Below are positions 22,615 to 34,990 of a stretch of 64,000 nt of DNA, piece by piece. The stretch is taken from positions 312,584,235-312,648,234 of the forward strand of contig NC_081405.1 in assembly GCF_030272615.1 (NCBI RefSeq). The letters run 5' to 3'. The DNA comes from Cryptomeria japonica. Its lineage: Eukaryota; Streptophyta; Pinopsida; Cupressales; Cupressaceae. A program made the position numbers and the translations under genes. The notes under the pieces were generated by a model that did not search any database, was not told the origin of the DNA, and was given only the letters and a program-made list of their open reading frames with translations. Within the stretch, counting starts at the first letter, position 1. Every line of letters begins with the position of its first letter.

Positions 22615-23010
22615 TCAGGAGTCAATGCAAGAGAACGCGTAGATATAGAGGAAGGGAGCCAAAACCAAAATCTTGGGTTTACCGTTTCTGCAGGACACTA
22701 GACACAGCTGGTGATTAGAGTTTCCGTTCGTTAGGGAATGACGTGTTGCTTCACAGGTTTCTTCTGACAGTTTTTTTTTATAAAGATCTTTAAAGGTGCA
22801 TTGGCCGGAATATTTCAATCCTTCACTCATCGCAGTCCAAGAGGACACACTTCTTCCAGACATTTGAATGAACAATCCACGTGCCTTCTGTGCTTCCGTA
22901 TTCTGCATGACCTGTCTATGCTTCCGCATTTTGCATACATGTCTACCATGGTAGTCGCAACTCACGAAATTCAAAGTCCCGTTTCCCGTTTCAAGACTCC
23001 ATAGGCGCAA
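22615..23010 (-). pseudogene. Possible pentatricopeptide-repeat (PPR) protein relic
   Basis: A 131-codon minus-strand frame contains ARGLFIQMSGRSVSSWTAMS, which fits the plant-PPR pattern A..LF..M..R.VVSWTAM.., followed by GLKYSGQ, like the G....GQ that often follows. Only about one and a half repeats are recognisable; the rest resembles nothing. PPR proteins bind organellar RNA. The piece is far too short to be functional, and the call rests on this one motif. Confidence 0.4.
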
Positions 23011-23212
23011 TGGTCAAGTGTGATTAGATATTTATGCAGTTGAAGTTTCTTGTGAGTTACAAAAGACTACAACAAGTAGAAGATCAAACATTTTTATGGG
23101 ATAAGATCTAGAAGATCATCACTGGGTGTTTCTTCAAACGAAATTTCTGCAAACAAATGGAGAGATCTAAACTAAAACAAATTAAATCAAACATTGGAAA
23201 TATTATTTAAAT

Positions 23213-23256
23213 ATTGTTTTTGTTGTTGTTGTTGTTGTTGTTGTTTGTTTGTTTGT
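23213..23256. repeat. (TTG)n / (TTTG)n microsatellite
   Basis: About nine TTG units, then TTTG units, beginning after ATATTG. Confidence 0.9.
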
Positions 23257-23565
23257 ATGTTTTTTAATATGCTGCTAGTATGTGTAGTTTAAGTCCCAAA
23301 TTAGTCTTTAGATATCTTTAAATAACACCTATAATTATCACTGTATGAAATTGTCAATTCAGTCTTGTGATAATAAATTTTTTATATTTTGATTAACAAA
23401 ATTAAATGAATTGAGAATGTTTTTAAATTTAATTTTGACAAAGTATTTTTATGTTAATATTTTAAATCACATTTCATAATTTTGTATTAATATATTTATC
23501 TTTAATTATCTTTTATCAAAAAAAAAAAAAGATATATATGTTGATATCTTTTACATCAAATTTTA

Positions 23566-23706
23566 AAGCTAACTAAACTAATAATAAGTTATGAAATGTG
23601 ATTCACCTATTATTTTATCTATAGAAATCTAGGACACAACCAAACTAAACCAAACTAATAAGTTATGAAATGTGATTTCTATTATTTCATCTATAAAAGT
23701 CTAGGA
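23566..23706. repeat. Direct duplication, about 70 bp, two diverged copies
   Basis: AACTAA..ACTAATAA(TAA)GTTATGAAATGTGATT...TATTATTT(T/C)ATCTATA(G/A)AA occurs at about 23569-23632 and 23641-23703. Confidence 0.75.
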
Positions 23707-24020
23707 TACATTGAATCATTCCTCTCATTTATGTAACAAAAAAACTCTTGCAATGAGAGTACAAATTGCCTACATAGTGAGTGCTCAAGATGTTGTTGAA
23801 CAAGTGTAGGGCAACAATTTTCCTTTCCTGCAGGTTTATAGTAACTATATTTTTCTGTTCTAGGATTTTATGAGAATTGAATGCAACATTTTTATAGTGC
23901 TCGAAGTACTTACAACAACATTATTTGGAAAGATATTAGAATAACCAATCTTTCAGGATTTTTACCTGCTCATAGAAAGCATTGATTTCCTTATTTGTCA
24001 AGAGCTCCACTTTGGCATAT

Positions 24021-24531
24021 TTATCCGACCCAAGAAACTGCATAAAGGCAATTTACTCCTCTTGAAGGGAACCCATGAAAGAAATGCATTTCATGGGATC
24101 TGTATTCCATTTTTTCAGTCTTTACACTACTCCTCTTACTGTTTATTTCATTACTGTCTATTTCCACCACTAATTGATTAACTTTGTTTACAGTTGATAA
24201 GGATGAATCTTCATTCTTGGTGATTGGTAATAAATTATGAGCATCCCTCTTCTTCAGAGTCTCAAAAAACACTTTTTTCTTGTAGCCACAATTTCTTTTC
24301 ATCAATAGCAAAATTATTATTTTCCATGTGTTTTTTTGGTCTTGTTGATGTTGATAATGTTTTATCCTTCATGACATTCCTTCCTTCACCATGCTCAGTA
24401 TACTTATGTCTTCTAGGTTCTCGAACATAAGGTGTGCGATTGGAAGATGCTACGTGTTGTTTAGTTTTCATACTAGATAGTGTTGTTCCCAACTTTGACT
24501 TCAACATTTTAGATGAGCTCACAACAAACAT
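24021..24531 (-). pseudogene. Unrecognised degraded reading frame(s)
   Basis: Two overlapping minus-strand frames (24531-24262 and 24311-24021) would join with one frameshift near 24270-24300 into about 165 Lys/Ser-rich residues. No domain is recognised. The region could be a gene relic or chance. Confidence 0.2.
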
Positions 24532-24597
24532 TTCAAACTAAAAAGCTAGGAGCGGCTTATGTAAAGACCACCTTGACACAAAGATTAAAAGGTTGCT

Positions 24598-24969
24598 ATG
24601 AAACCTATTAAAAGAATTAGAGAACATTCTCCATACAATTTGGCACTTGCTTGTAATATTTCACTTGAATTTATGGAACAAGGAAACCTTGGAATTCGCT
24701 GGGATAATGTATATCCAAGTCAATACATCAATATACCTTGTATGAAACCAGATCTTATAATGCCACTTGACAATTGTGGACTTTGTGGGAATGAATACAT
24801 TGCAATGAAAGAGGACAGTATAGAAAACGTTTCAAAAAGATGTTTAGCCAATGTGAGTAATTCGATGACACTCAATCCTTCACTGCAAGGACAAAAACAT
24901 TATGATTGTTCCACCATTTCCCCTGCAACTCAAGAAAAAAGGTGTGAAATTTTCTCTATTATGCAATAA
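24598..24969 (+). CDS. Unrecognised 123-codon reading frame
   Basis: Starts at ATG 24598 and ends TAA 24967-24969. The product is Cys-containing with no signal peptide, membrane segment or repeat, and no family is recognised. There is no splice or promoter evidence. It may be a chance frame. Confidence 0.2.
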   Translation: MKPIKRIREHSPYNLALACNISLEFMEQGNLGIRWDNVYPSQYINIPCMKPDLIMPLDNCGLCGNEYIAMKEDSIENVSKRCLANVSNSMTLNPSLQGQKHYDCSTISPATQEKRCEIFSIMQ

Positions 24970-26410
24970 AATAAACCCAAAAATCTCTTGCAATAAAAAT
25001 CATACGGATAATCCTATAAGCGGTAAATGTAGTCCAATTATTTCACTAGAAGGATGCCACTAATACCTATGGTGTTGCAAATATGTGCAATGTTTCTACT
25101 AATATTATTAAATATGCCAATGCTATTAGATCTGAGAATGAATACATACCTAGAGGAAAGACTACGTATGTGCCATGTGCATTTGTACCTACAAACATAG
25201 AGAGAACCTGAGCAATATGTGGAGCATCCATCAAATTGAGAGAATTTGTTAGCATTGACGATATTGCAGTTCTGTATAAATACAACTAAAGATGCTATCA
25301 GACAATTCAATCAATAGGGAGTTGTGCTTGATAACCCTAGAGTACGAGACACTTTAATGTCAATTGGAAGTTATCATGGTACTTGTGTTTTTGTTTAAAT
25401 TCACATTCAAATCTATCCATAGGAGACATACCTTGTCTTTTACTAATCTAAATTTATTATAACTCAAGAGGTTTTATTTCAATTATTTCATGTATAAACA
25501 GCAATCGACTGGCTACAATGTAGAAAAACATGTACTGTAAAATTGCAATAGATAACATATTCTCTAGCTAGTTATTATTATTTTAGTCAGGATGCTCAAT
25601 AAGAGAAATATGGAAGTCTCTACAAGTACTTAGTGTGCAGTTGTTATATGTTTCCACGTTTTGAACACGTCTAATACACCATACAAAATTTCTCATTCTC
25701 CATGCTATGATCCCTATTAATATACTATTCTGGAGTCCCTAGCTTTCATCAACAAAAACTACACAATAAATATTACCAAATAATCACTTTATTTGGAGAC
25801 ATTTTTCCAAACTGATATTAATAGACACATCTCTGAAAAATTGTAGTTTATTTTTGCTGAAAAAAAAATCATATTATGTACATTTATTTTTTATTTTACT
25901 ATTTTGCATCATCATACATGTTCAAAATTCTAATCACATCCCACCTATCGCTGACCATTTAGCAATCTATCCACCATCACTGTTTCCTTTTCTTCTTTAG
26001 ATTAATTCCTTGTTATGCAATTGTCTTTTATTTCTCTAATCTGGAATATTTTCCTTCACTTGTCAAGGTGCCATCTTTTTATCTTTAGTGACCACCTTTC
26101 TGCAAATTATCTCTGTCCTTGAAGTCCGAATACCGCTGCTCAAACTACTCTAGTCTACTGTCTCATCTTATTATTTTACATTGGTTTTACTATTGCCATC
26201 TAACATGCTAAGATTGTGATGTTGAAATAATGTCTTCTTTATGTCCAAGCATCCACTATTGCCATCTAACATGCTGAAAAGCCTCATATTTTTATTTCAG
26301 ACAAAGACAATTATATGCATGAACAAAACTCCAACACTACCATTCTTAAAACAAAGCAAATCCACAACTACCTTTGCAGTACTGGGCAGGAACTACGCTG
26401 CCCTGCAGCC
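24970..26410. other. Intergenic, no gene seen
   Basis: AT-rich. ACTATTGCCATCTAACATGC occurs twice, at about 26187 and 26255, as a small direct repeat 68 bp apart. Confidence 0.5.
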
Positions 26411-28230
26411 CTTGTTTTTGATAGGTAAGTAGTAATTGAAAGGGCCTTGACCCTTTTATAGAAAAGAAGGGTCAAACAAAAGGGTTTTAACAAGTAACCC
26501 AAAACCTTTAGGGGTTTTCAAAAAGCTCTCCAAAAATTTCGTGGGCATAATAAGGCGCCCAAGACCTCAAATCCAAAAACTAACTATCTGGAAGGTAGAA
26601 CAAGGATGGTAACCAAGCCATTTGACAATTGAACCCCTCAACCAACCAAGTACAGAAAGGGTAGGGATTTTACCAAGGTTCCCCAAATCTTCACAGTGGT
26701 TTTTGAAATGGTACCCTGAACCAACCAACAACTACAAATCTAGAAATCCTAGCATAAAAAGAACTTCTCAACTGCCAAACTCCTTTCCACCTCTATAGGA
26801 GAGGATCCCACCTCAACAGGTGTACTTAGAGAAGAAGATGGAGCAAAGGACAACCCAAACTAAGCTCATCCCATCATCTGAGCAACAACAGTCGAGAGAA
26901 AACCATATAGTGCAACCTCCATCCTCCCTCCACAAGCAGATCCACACCTCAATAGGAGATGCTCCCACCTTGATAAGGAACAAGAAAGAGAACAACAAGA
27001 GCCAAATATGCCATCCTCACAACATTGCCACCACCAAAGACCCCACCTCAATAGGGGCAGGCTTCACCTCCATAGAAGCCATACAAGATGTAGCCCAACC
27101 AAGAGAAAAAGCCCATTCTAAAAAAAGAGGGGCGAACTGGTCTCCAACAAAACCATACCCTAACCAAAAACAAATCATGGCTAGAATGGGCCCTTTAAAA
27201 CTACTAGCATCTAATTGGCCAAAAGGAGAGGTAGAGCCAACATAATAACCATCTCCAAAGAGAAAAATGAAAAAAAAGAGAACAACAAGGACTCTAGAGC
27301 ACTAAAAACTCCAAAGGTTGGTCTCCATAGGACGCTCCCCAACAACACTCAAGAGAAATAACTCCCCACAAAGAACAGGAGGAAATCCAATAAGCTCCCA
27401 AGAAAACCTCCCTCCTAATACCTGCAAGAGGAACAAGAACTAAAGGGACAACTTGAAGAGCCACAACAAGAAGAACCCACCACACAAATGGGGCCACCAA
27501 GCTATCACAACAGGGATGATGGATAACACCACACCAACAATAAATGCCCACATGGGATTGAACCCACATTGAATATGTCTAGAATCCATCTGCAACAGAA
27601 ACATACTTCCAAAAACAAAGCAACCTTTAGACATCTGAGAGAGGCACCAAAAGGACAAAAAACACCCAACACAACCACCAAGGTGTAAAGCAAAGCAGGA
27701 GAAGGCACATTTAGAGGAGAGTCTATCTACACCTCCACTCTAAGACCAACACCCACGAGGGAGCCACCCATACCCATCCGTCGGCCAAGGGCCCCTAGTA
27801 GAAAGTCAAGGCCAAACACAATCGTAGACCAAAAGGGAGAACCCCCCTCTAAAACCACACATGCACAGGCCAACCATGCCATGAAGTCCTGAAGCCAGAT
27901 GACAACATCAACAACCACCCCATCCCCAACATTGAAAGGGAAAGCATCCTCCTCTGAAACATCTTCAGTAAGAGAAACCCCAAAGCCAAGATGGGGAATG
28001 AAGGCGACAGGGGCAAAACAACAACCCTTGGGGCAAAACTGCAGCCCCCAGGACAAAACACCCCTAGAAAGATGGACTGCCACCCCCCAACGACCACAAC
28101 AAGAAAGTAGAGGAATGGCCATTCATCTACATCGTCTCCATCATCTTCCCCTGCCACTCCTTTACTAGGTGAAACCCTAGCACTAGACACCCCTCCACTC
28201 CCTGTCGCTCCCTCCATCTTTCTTTTTTAA
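26411..28230 (-). mobile_element. Probable LINE or other retroelement fragment (minus orientation)
   Basis: This block differs in base composition from its surroundings: on the plus strand it is purine- and CCA-rich, so the minus strand is T/G-rich. On the minus strand it ends with a short imperfect inverted repeat (TTTGACCCTTC...AAGGGTCAAGG, about 26440-26480) and then TACTACTTACCTATCAAAAA (26407-26426), which resembles an A-tailed LINE 3' end. Its minus-strand frames are hydrophobic and low in complexity, with no recognisable domain, so they are not annotated as genes. The class is inferred only from the tail. Confidence 0.35.
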
Positions 28231-28585
28231 AATTATTAGACTTGTCTAATTTCCTACAATTGTGTCCAATTAAACTTGTTTATGCATTGTGAATTTCAGT
28301 TAATTGGGTTGGTTTTTCATGCTCTACATTCCATTGAGTTGTTGGACTCTAATTACCTCATGATTAGTGAGATGCGAAGGCATTGTGTACATTGACAAGC
28401 TTCTTAGTTCTTCTAGATGTAAGTTTTTTCCTCTTGATTGAGTGAATTATGTTGTATGTAGACCAATTCCTTTTAGTAATAGAAGAATTATAGACTTGTG
28501 ATAAGCATTGAATGTAGTTCACATATGAATAATGAATGTCCATACAAATGCTACCAACTCATTGGATTCTAGTAAGCCAATGTTT

Positions 28586-28710
28586 CCCTATTTATCTTTA
28601 TTGAACTTATGTAATCCTCAAATTCAATGTATTTTTTAATTTTTAAATTTTTTTGGTTCCCTATTTATCTTTATTGAACTTATGTAACCCTACAATTCGA
28701 CAAATTTTTT
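28586..28710. repeat. 73-bp tandem duplication
   Basis: CCCTATTTATCTTTATTGAA followed by CTTATGTAA begins at 28586 and again at 28659. Confidence 0.85.
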
Positions 28711-29118
28711 TATATTTTATTTTTGATTTATTTGGCAAGTGCTATTAGAGGATAACTCCCATTATATTCATCTCAAAAGAAAATACATAAACTGATGCAC
28801 GAGGAGCATCATACCCTCAACACATTGATATAGGAAGCAACTATTCTCCACACAAAATAGCACGCACGCACAAGCAACATCCATCACCATACATATGTGG
28901 CTGTAGACGTGGGCAGACATTGGTTTCCGTGCGAGGTGATGGGGATGAGATGGAAGCTTTCGTGACGGGGCCCTTTGATTGCCATGAAAGGTTAGCCAAC
29001 ACCCCAACAAAGGGGTGGGAAACTGTATCGACTTTCGAAAAAAGAAGAAACAACAGGAAATTAAGTCACCAACAATTGTGGTGTGTGGAATACATTGGGG
29101 ATTTCAACGCAGGCGGGT

Positions 29119-29330
29119 GCCATTTTGGAAAAAACACATGGGGTTTGGAGTGGTCGCAATAGTGAAAAGGAAATAGGGGATTTTGTAGGTACCATTTTGG
29201 AAAAAATGAACAAGGTTTGGAGTAGTTGCAACAATGAATAGGAAATTGGGGTTTTTGCGAGTGCCATTTTGGAAAAAACACAGGGATTTTGGAGTGGTTG
29301 CAATAGTGAAGTAGAAATCAAGTGTTTTTT
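29119..29330. repeat. 72-bp tandem repeat, three copies
   Basis: CCATTTTGGAAAAAA followed by a TTTGGAGTGGT(C/T)GCAA(T/C)A(G/A)TGAA segment recurs with CATTTTGG at 29121, 29193 and 29265, an exact 72-bp period. All three minus-strand frames are open through the array, as expected of a stop-free unit whose length is a multiple of three. Confidence 0.9.
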
Positions 29331-29639
29331 GCAACTATGTGAAGGAGAAAACGAGGGTTTTTGTCAGCTCTTCGATTGAAGGAGAAAATTGAGGGTTTTG
29401 TGATCGCGTGAAGGAGAAATAGTGTGCTAGTAAAGAATTGCAACTGTCAAATTCTATGAGTTAAAACCCTAACTTTATTATATTCAAATTTTAGTTTTAG
29501 ATGGTATTTTTTTGGGTTTTTGGATTGTGAAATGGGTAATTATATTTCTACATGCCAAAATCCCTAACTTTTTGAACATTCACAAAAGCATGTCAAAAAA
29601 CTGTGAGGATTCTGTACAGATTGATTTATTTGTGTGTTG

Positions 29640-30810
29640 TTAGTAAAAAGTATTTTGGAACAGGCACAAACACATGTATTGGAACATGCACAAACTAGTT
29701 TAATGTTCGTATGTTGTCTTGTCTATTTTTTGTATGTTATAAGATATCATAAGATTTTTGTTATATACTAAAATTGTGTATGTGGACATTGATGCTTAAT
29801 AGTCAAATTGGCTTCTTGTTAAGTTGGATATGAATAGAATGTTGCAGGTAAGAAATTGCACCATATTTTTAAACCAGGAAAGCAATTTTTTAGTGTGTAT
29901 GATGTCTTATTTCTTCTAATTGCACATCACTTGTCTAGATATGGATGACTTTTATATTATCCACTACAACAATGTGTGAAATTTTATGCTCAATATTGAC
30001 ACTATCTTTCATAACGTTCAATATAAATAGAGTCCATTCTTCATATGAAGAATTTGTTGTGTTAATTCTGCATGACTCGTTTGAATATCCAAGGACTTTT
30101 TCTTATGTACTACAAGATTCTATGGTTGCATTGATGTTTGATACTCCCACTGTCACTTGTAAGGTTGAAAGTAAATAGAAGCGTCTAGGTTGAAAAACAA
30201 AATATGTATTGGAACCCACACAAACAATTTTTTTATGTTCATATGATGTCTTGTCCATCTTTGGTAATATACAAGACATCATAGGATTTTTATTATATCC
30301 TGAAATGGTGTATGTGGGTATTAATATTTAATAGTCAAAGTGTCTTCTTGTTAAGCTGAATATGAATAGAATGTTGCAGGTAGGAAAACGCACCGTGTAT
30401 TTCATCCCGCAGAAACCAAGTCTATGAAGTATCACTCCTTTGAATATCCAAGGACTTTTTGGCTTTCTTATCTACTATAATAGTCTACGTGGGCATTGAT
30501 TTTTAATACTCATACTATCTTGTGTAACGTTGAATGTGAATAGAAGAGTTGAGGTTGAAAAGCACGTCGTGTATTGGAGCAAGCACAAATCAAGTTTTAT
30601 GATCATATTATGTCTTGTCCATCTTTCGTATTTTATTAGACCATGGGATTTTTATTATATACTGATATAGTGTAAGTGGGAATTGATGCTCAATAGTTAG
30701 AGTGGCTTCTTGTTAAGTTGAATATGAATAGAATGTTGCAGGTAGGAAAACACACTATGTATTTCAACTCACAGAAACCAAGTTTTTCAGTTTGTATGAT
30801 GTGTAAGCAT
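29640..30810. repeat. Degenerate tandem array, about three copies of a 360-530-bp unit
   Basis: The string CTTCTTGTTAAG(T/C)TG(G/A)ATATGAATAGAATGTTGCAGGTA recurs at about 29813, 30345 and 30707. A second marker, ATGTCTTGTCCATCTTT, recurs upstream of each. Units differ by internal deletion: the first spacing is about 530 bp, the second about 362 bp. It abuts the LTR element at 30862. Confidence 0.8.
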
Positions 30811-30861
30811 AGTTTCAATTCCCACCAGGAGAGATGGGCTGAAGCTATTCTCGATATAAGA

Positions 30862-32058
30862 GTTAGATTTGTGTGAGTGTTGTCATTGATGTCAAACCCT
30901 GTAATCTGGTTAGGACCCGATGTAGCATATTGAACAACAGTGGAAGACATGTATGTATGTGATGATGAGCAACAACAAAAGACACATATGTATGTGATAT
31001 TGAGCAACAAAGTATGTATGGATTATTGGAGTTGTTTTTGAAAGATCCTTTGCTTCAGAATATAGTGTTTTGCTAATCATGGTTGAGTTTTTCCTTTGGT
31101 ATCAAGTGTTGGTATTAGTTGTGACAATTGAATTTCTATCCATATGTTTGTATTGCAACATAATCTATGAATCCTATGCTTCAAAATCTACCATATTTGT
31201 ATCTTGAAGATGGAAGTGATTATGCTTGGAACTCGTGTCTATGGGTTTAACAAACCTTTGTTTTGGTAATTGAAGTGTGTGTTCTGGTAATTAAAAAGGA
31301 AGTGTGTAGAAGATCAGTGAAGGTCAAATTGGTTACCCTATTTGAGTAGCATGTTGATTAGAGTAATGCATTATTTGTATAAACGTTTTGTGCTTGGTTG
31401 ACATATTATTTTGGTGTATGTGCTTATATATATATATATATATATGCGTATGTGGGGTTTATAAGGAAAGAAGAGCGAATGTGTGTGAGTGCGAACAATA
31501 TTGCAGGAATCCCTTACTAGATCAGCTGCAAGCAGTTAGATTGACTGATTGAAGATAGTGTTGCAGTTATCCCTTTATTGGATTTGTTGCAAGCAGTTGT
31601 GTTGATAGGTTGGAGAAAGTGTTGTGGAGATCCCTCAACAGATCTGTTGTAAGTTGTTTTGATATCTAAGATTATATTGGAACCAGACTCATGCATTTGG
31701 AGGTGCAATTTTCCTTAGTTCACTTATTTCTATTGCAATGAGCATTCCGATAGTAAGTTGTGTTGTAATCCAGTAGCGAGTTGTGTTGTAATCAGGTAGT
31801 GAGCCATCCGACAACGAACCACTCTTTTGTAAACACCATATAACTAGTTATATTATCTTAAGAGTTAACCCTCTCTGTGGTTTTTACGTATAAAAATATG
31901 GTGTCTATCTTGTGATTATGTTTTCAATTTATTCTGCATCTTCTGTTTCATGTTGATAAGATTAATTGCTAAGGTTAAAATTAGTGAAAAGTTTTTATTG
32001 TTCTGGGAATACTGATTCACCCCAATCTGAATATTCTTGACCATTCAATTATTCAACA
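30862..32058 (+). repeat. Left LTR of the 30862-35590 element
   Basis: Begins (G)TTAGATTTGTGTG and ends TTATTCAACA just before the primer site. The first half matches the right copy with scattered changes; a (TA)n tract sits at about 31429-31446. The exact first base is uncertain within a few bases. Confidence 0.8.
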
Positions 32059-32060
32059 AT

Positions 32061-32072
32061 TGGTATCAGAGC
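32061..32072 (+). other. Primer binding site, initiator tRNA-Met type
   Basis: TGGTATCAGAGC lies two bases after the end of the left LTR. Confidence 0.85.
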
Positions 32073-32127
32073 CTAGTCCCTTATTTGCTTGCTTAATTGC
32101 TTGAGAGAGATCCTTGTTGGTTGAATC

Positions 32128-32993
32128 ATGGCACCGATGAGTATGACTAGAGAACTTCATCTAGATGAAGAATTGAAGACAACTCTTGAAGATATGGAAA
32201 GTGTGGAAACAAAGAATAGGGAATTAAAAGAAAACATCAGAGAAGCAAATGAGTGTGTAGTGAAACTGCAAGGACAAATCCAAAAGTTCAAGTTTAAACA
32301 CAAAGAAGTTAATAATCACTTGAAGTAAGCAGATGAAATTGTTAAAGATATGATGCTGAAAAATGAGGAGAAGAGCAAAGTGGAAGAAACTCTAAAAGAT
32401 TCAATTAAGCTAAAGACTAGAGAATGTGAGAAGCTAGAACAAGAAGTAAAGAAGCTGAAAGTATAAACTAAAGCTCATGAAAGTATCAAACTACTGGATG
32501 ACTTGGTTGACATGCAAAAACCTCATAAAGACAAGACTAGACTAGGCTTTCAAACTGGCGATTGTTCAAATCAAGAAGACAAAGACAAAGGCAAGGAAGT
32601 CAAGGTAGAAGAAGAGAGGAAACCTGAAGTTGCAAGCAAAATACAAAATCATAAATATATGGTCATAAAGCTAATTAGTGCAGATCTAGGATACACTCGG
32701 TGAATTCGGTGAAGAGGAACATCAAATGTTATAAGTGCAAACAAACTGGACATTATGCTAGTAAGTGTAGAAATGTGGTTGTTGTGGAGAAGTCTATGGA
32801 GAAGAATGTGGTCAATACTTGTGAATCTAAGAAGAAGGAAGTCATGTTATGGAGAAAGGAGGTGAATAATGCAAGCAAACCTGATGTACTAGAATCTGGT
32901 GCAAGAACCTCTTCCTCTGGTAATCGAGCAACTTATTGCTTTGGCTTAGTGGGAGCTCTCAATAAAATCATTTGGCCCCCCTCTCCGAAGTAG
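32128..32993 (+). pseudogene. Gag-like relic: coiled coil and CCHC zinc knuckle
   Basis: From ATG 32128 about 120 codons are almost entirely charged helix (Glu/Lys/Leu heptads), broken by TAA at 32326-32328 and TAA at 32464-32466. Next comes LDDLVDMQKPHKDKTRLGFQ, like the segment of copia-type Gag just before the knuckle. A frame change near 32700 leads to a perfect CCHC motif, CYKCKQTGHYASKC (about 32728-32770). The N-terminal Gag capsid part is not present, so the ORF is already a derivative and is now broken. Its role would be to package the element's RNA. Confidence 0.65.
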
Positions 32994-32999
32994 TTTATG

Positions 33000-34695
33000 C
33001 TGTGGGTTCGACATGACTGTATTGGATGTGCAATTTGGTACTTTGGTGAAGATGCTGATGTCATTGACAAGGCACTCTTTTTGGTGGGTAAATCCTAGAA
33101 GTAATAGACAAATAAATATAGAGATTTGAAATCATTTTCTACATTATGCAAAGAAAGGAGTCTAAGAGCAGAAATGCAGTTGAAGAGAATAAATAGAGCA
33201 ATTGTTCACATCATGGAACCTATGATGATCGTCAAAGAATTGAGCAACGAAGAATTTCAATATCTAGGAAAGGTATGATTGGATGAATTTGATCATGAAA
33301 AGATTAGGAAAATGGAAAGCAATTTGAATGATGGAAAATTACAAAAGATTAAGGATTTAGGGCATAAAGGACTGGATCTATGGAGCGAATTTCCCTGATT
33401 TGATAATGAAGATTTGATCAAGCTTATCCTGAGTCGAGTACAAAATGATTGCATTGTGTTGGACAAACCCTATCTGATCACTAAAGACATTATTTCAGTA
33501 ATTACTGGGCTATGCAACAAAGGAATCATTCTGGTAAAGAAGACCGTGAAGAACAAGGATGTTGAAACCATAACCAGAGTGACGGGAGATCAAAGAGTGT
33601 CGTTGATTGACACACTTGTTAATCTTGTGGTAAAGTATGTTGCATACAAAATCTCTTACAAAATTTACTTTAGAAATAGGGAAGGTTCTACCTCAGTTAT
33701 TGTTGTATTTGTTGCACATAAGCTTGTTATGGAAGATACAATTTTTGATTTGTGTGAATAATTGAAGAATTAGTTGTTAAAGAATATTAACATGACAAAG
33801 ACTGAAGGCTACCCCTTCCAATTTGGATATTTGCTTTATGCTTAACAATGTATTTTCTAAGATCTCTGCCATTGAAGGAAAATGTATTGTGGAAGTCACA
33901 AGTTCTGATTACAAAGAAGATTTATTGATAACTGAATTGTTTGGAAAAGAAAGATGAAGCTTGTGAAAGTTGCTTTAAGACATTTAGGAGGTTTGTGTAT
34001 TAATCCGATATACACCGTTACCGGTTTTGCTAAGGAGAGTCTCACCTCCAGAAAGAGGAAGCTAAAGGATACTGCATTGTCTGGTTGTCCGAAACCTGAG
34101 AAGAAGAAGAAAGACCAAAAAGATATAGATGTTATTCAATTAGATGATCCAGAATCTCCTATGGTTGAAGAAAGGTTGTTTGTTGCAGAGCAAGGAGAAG
34201 ATGATTCATAGACAAGCGAATGATGTACAAAACATGTGGGAAAGATGCAATGATGCTCATAGAACATTGATAGAATGCATACATGAAATGAAGGAATATA
34301 TTGATAGTGCCAACAAAGTATACAAATATTGTCTCCAATGGCCAGCTGCTATGGAGAATTTCAAGGTAAAAGTTGAATCAATTGAATTTGAAGTAAACTC
34401 TATTAGGAAAACATTTGATTTTATAAGTGATAAAGATGGTAGTCAGAGGAAAAAGGTAGATTCATTCCAAGCTGAGATGTTATCACTTCAAAGATAGAAA
34501 GAATACACTGTGAATATTTTTTGGAAAGTGAAAGATATTGTTGAAACTAAATTGGAATATTTTTCAAGACTTCTTAAAGATGTAGTTGAATATGAGCAGA
34601 ATCCGTCCATTCCAGACAACTCATCTCATGCTATTGATCTATTGGTTCAAACCAGAAGAATATCAGTGAATATGAAACTGATAGTGCATTCTTGA
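33000..34695 (+). pseudogene. Unrecognised accessory ORF(s) of the LTR element
   Basis: A coding-like stretch runs in mostly one frame from about 33030 to 33940 with only a few stops (for example at 33759), including GLDLWSEFP, LDKPYLITKDIISVITGL and TLVNLVVKYVAYKISYKIYF. A second part (33954-34211) is Lys-rich with KKKK and an acidic end. After a frame change a helical, probably coiled-coil region (about 34210-34695, one TAG at 34495-34497) follows. It is where pol would normally lie, but no pol motif is seen. I do not recognise the family. The long decayed frame suggests it once encoded a real protein of roughly 500 residues or more. Confidence 0.5.
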
Positions 34696-34990
34696 AAGGT
34701 TCTCCTTCCAAAACTTAAAGAAAAATACAAGCAGATTTTTCAGAAGAAGAGCAGTTAAGAATTCCTTTTGGTTGATACACAGTTTTGATATCCTTTCTTT
34801 GTTGTTGATTGAAGGAACCCTTTGTCCTTCATGTCAAAGGAAAATAAAGGTAAAGAGGGGAATGGACAAATGGAGAACGGGATAGATATGAGTGATACGA
34901 GTAAGGGGGAGATATATTTAGTATTGTGTAGATATATATGCGGACATGTTCATGTTTTTTTAATGTTTTACCATCAATGACAAAGGAGGA

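Noticed and set aside
27294-28217. Several Leu/Val/Cys-rich minus-strand frames of 70-130 codons
   Set aside because: Overlapping in different frames with transmembrane-like composition caused by T/G richness. No recognised domain.
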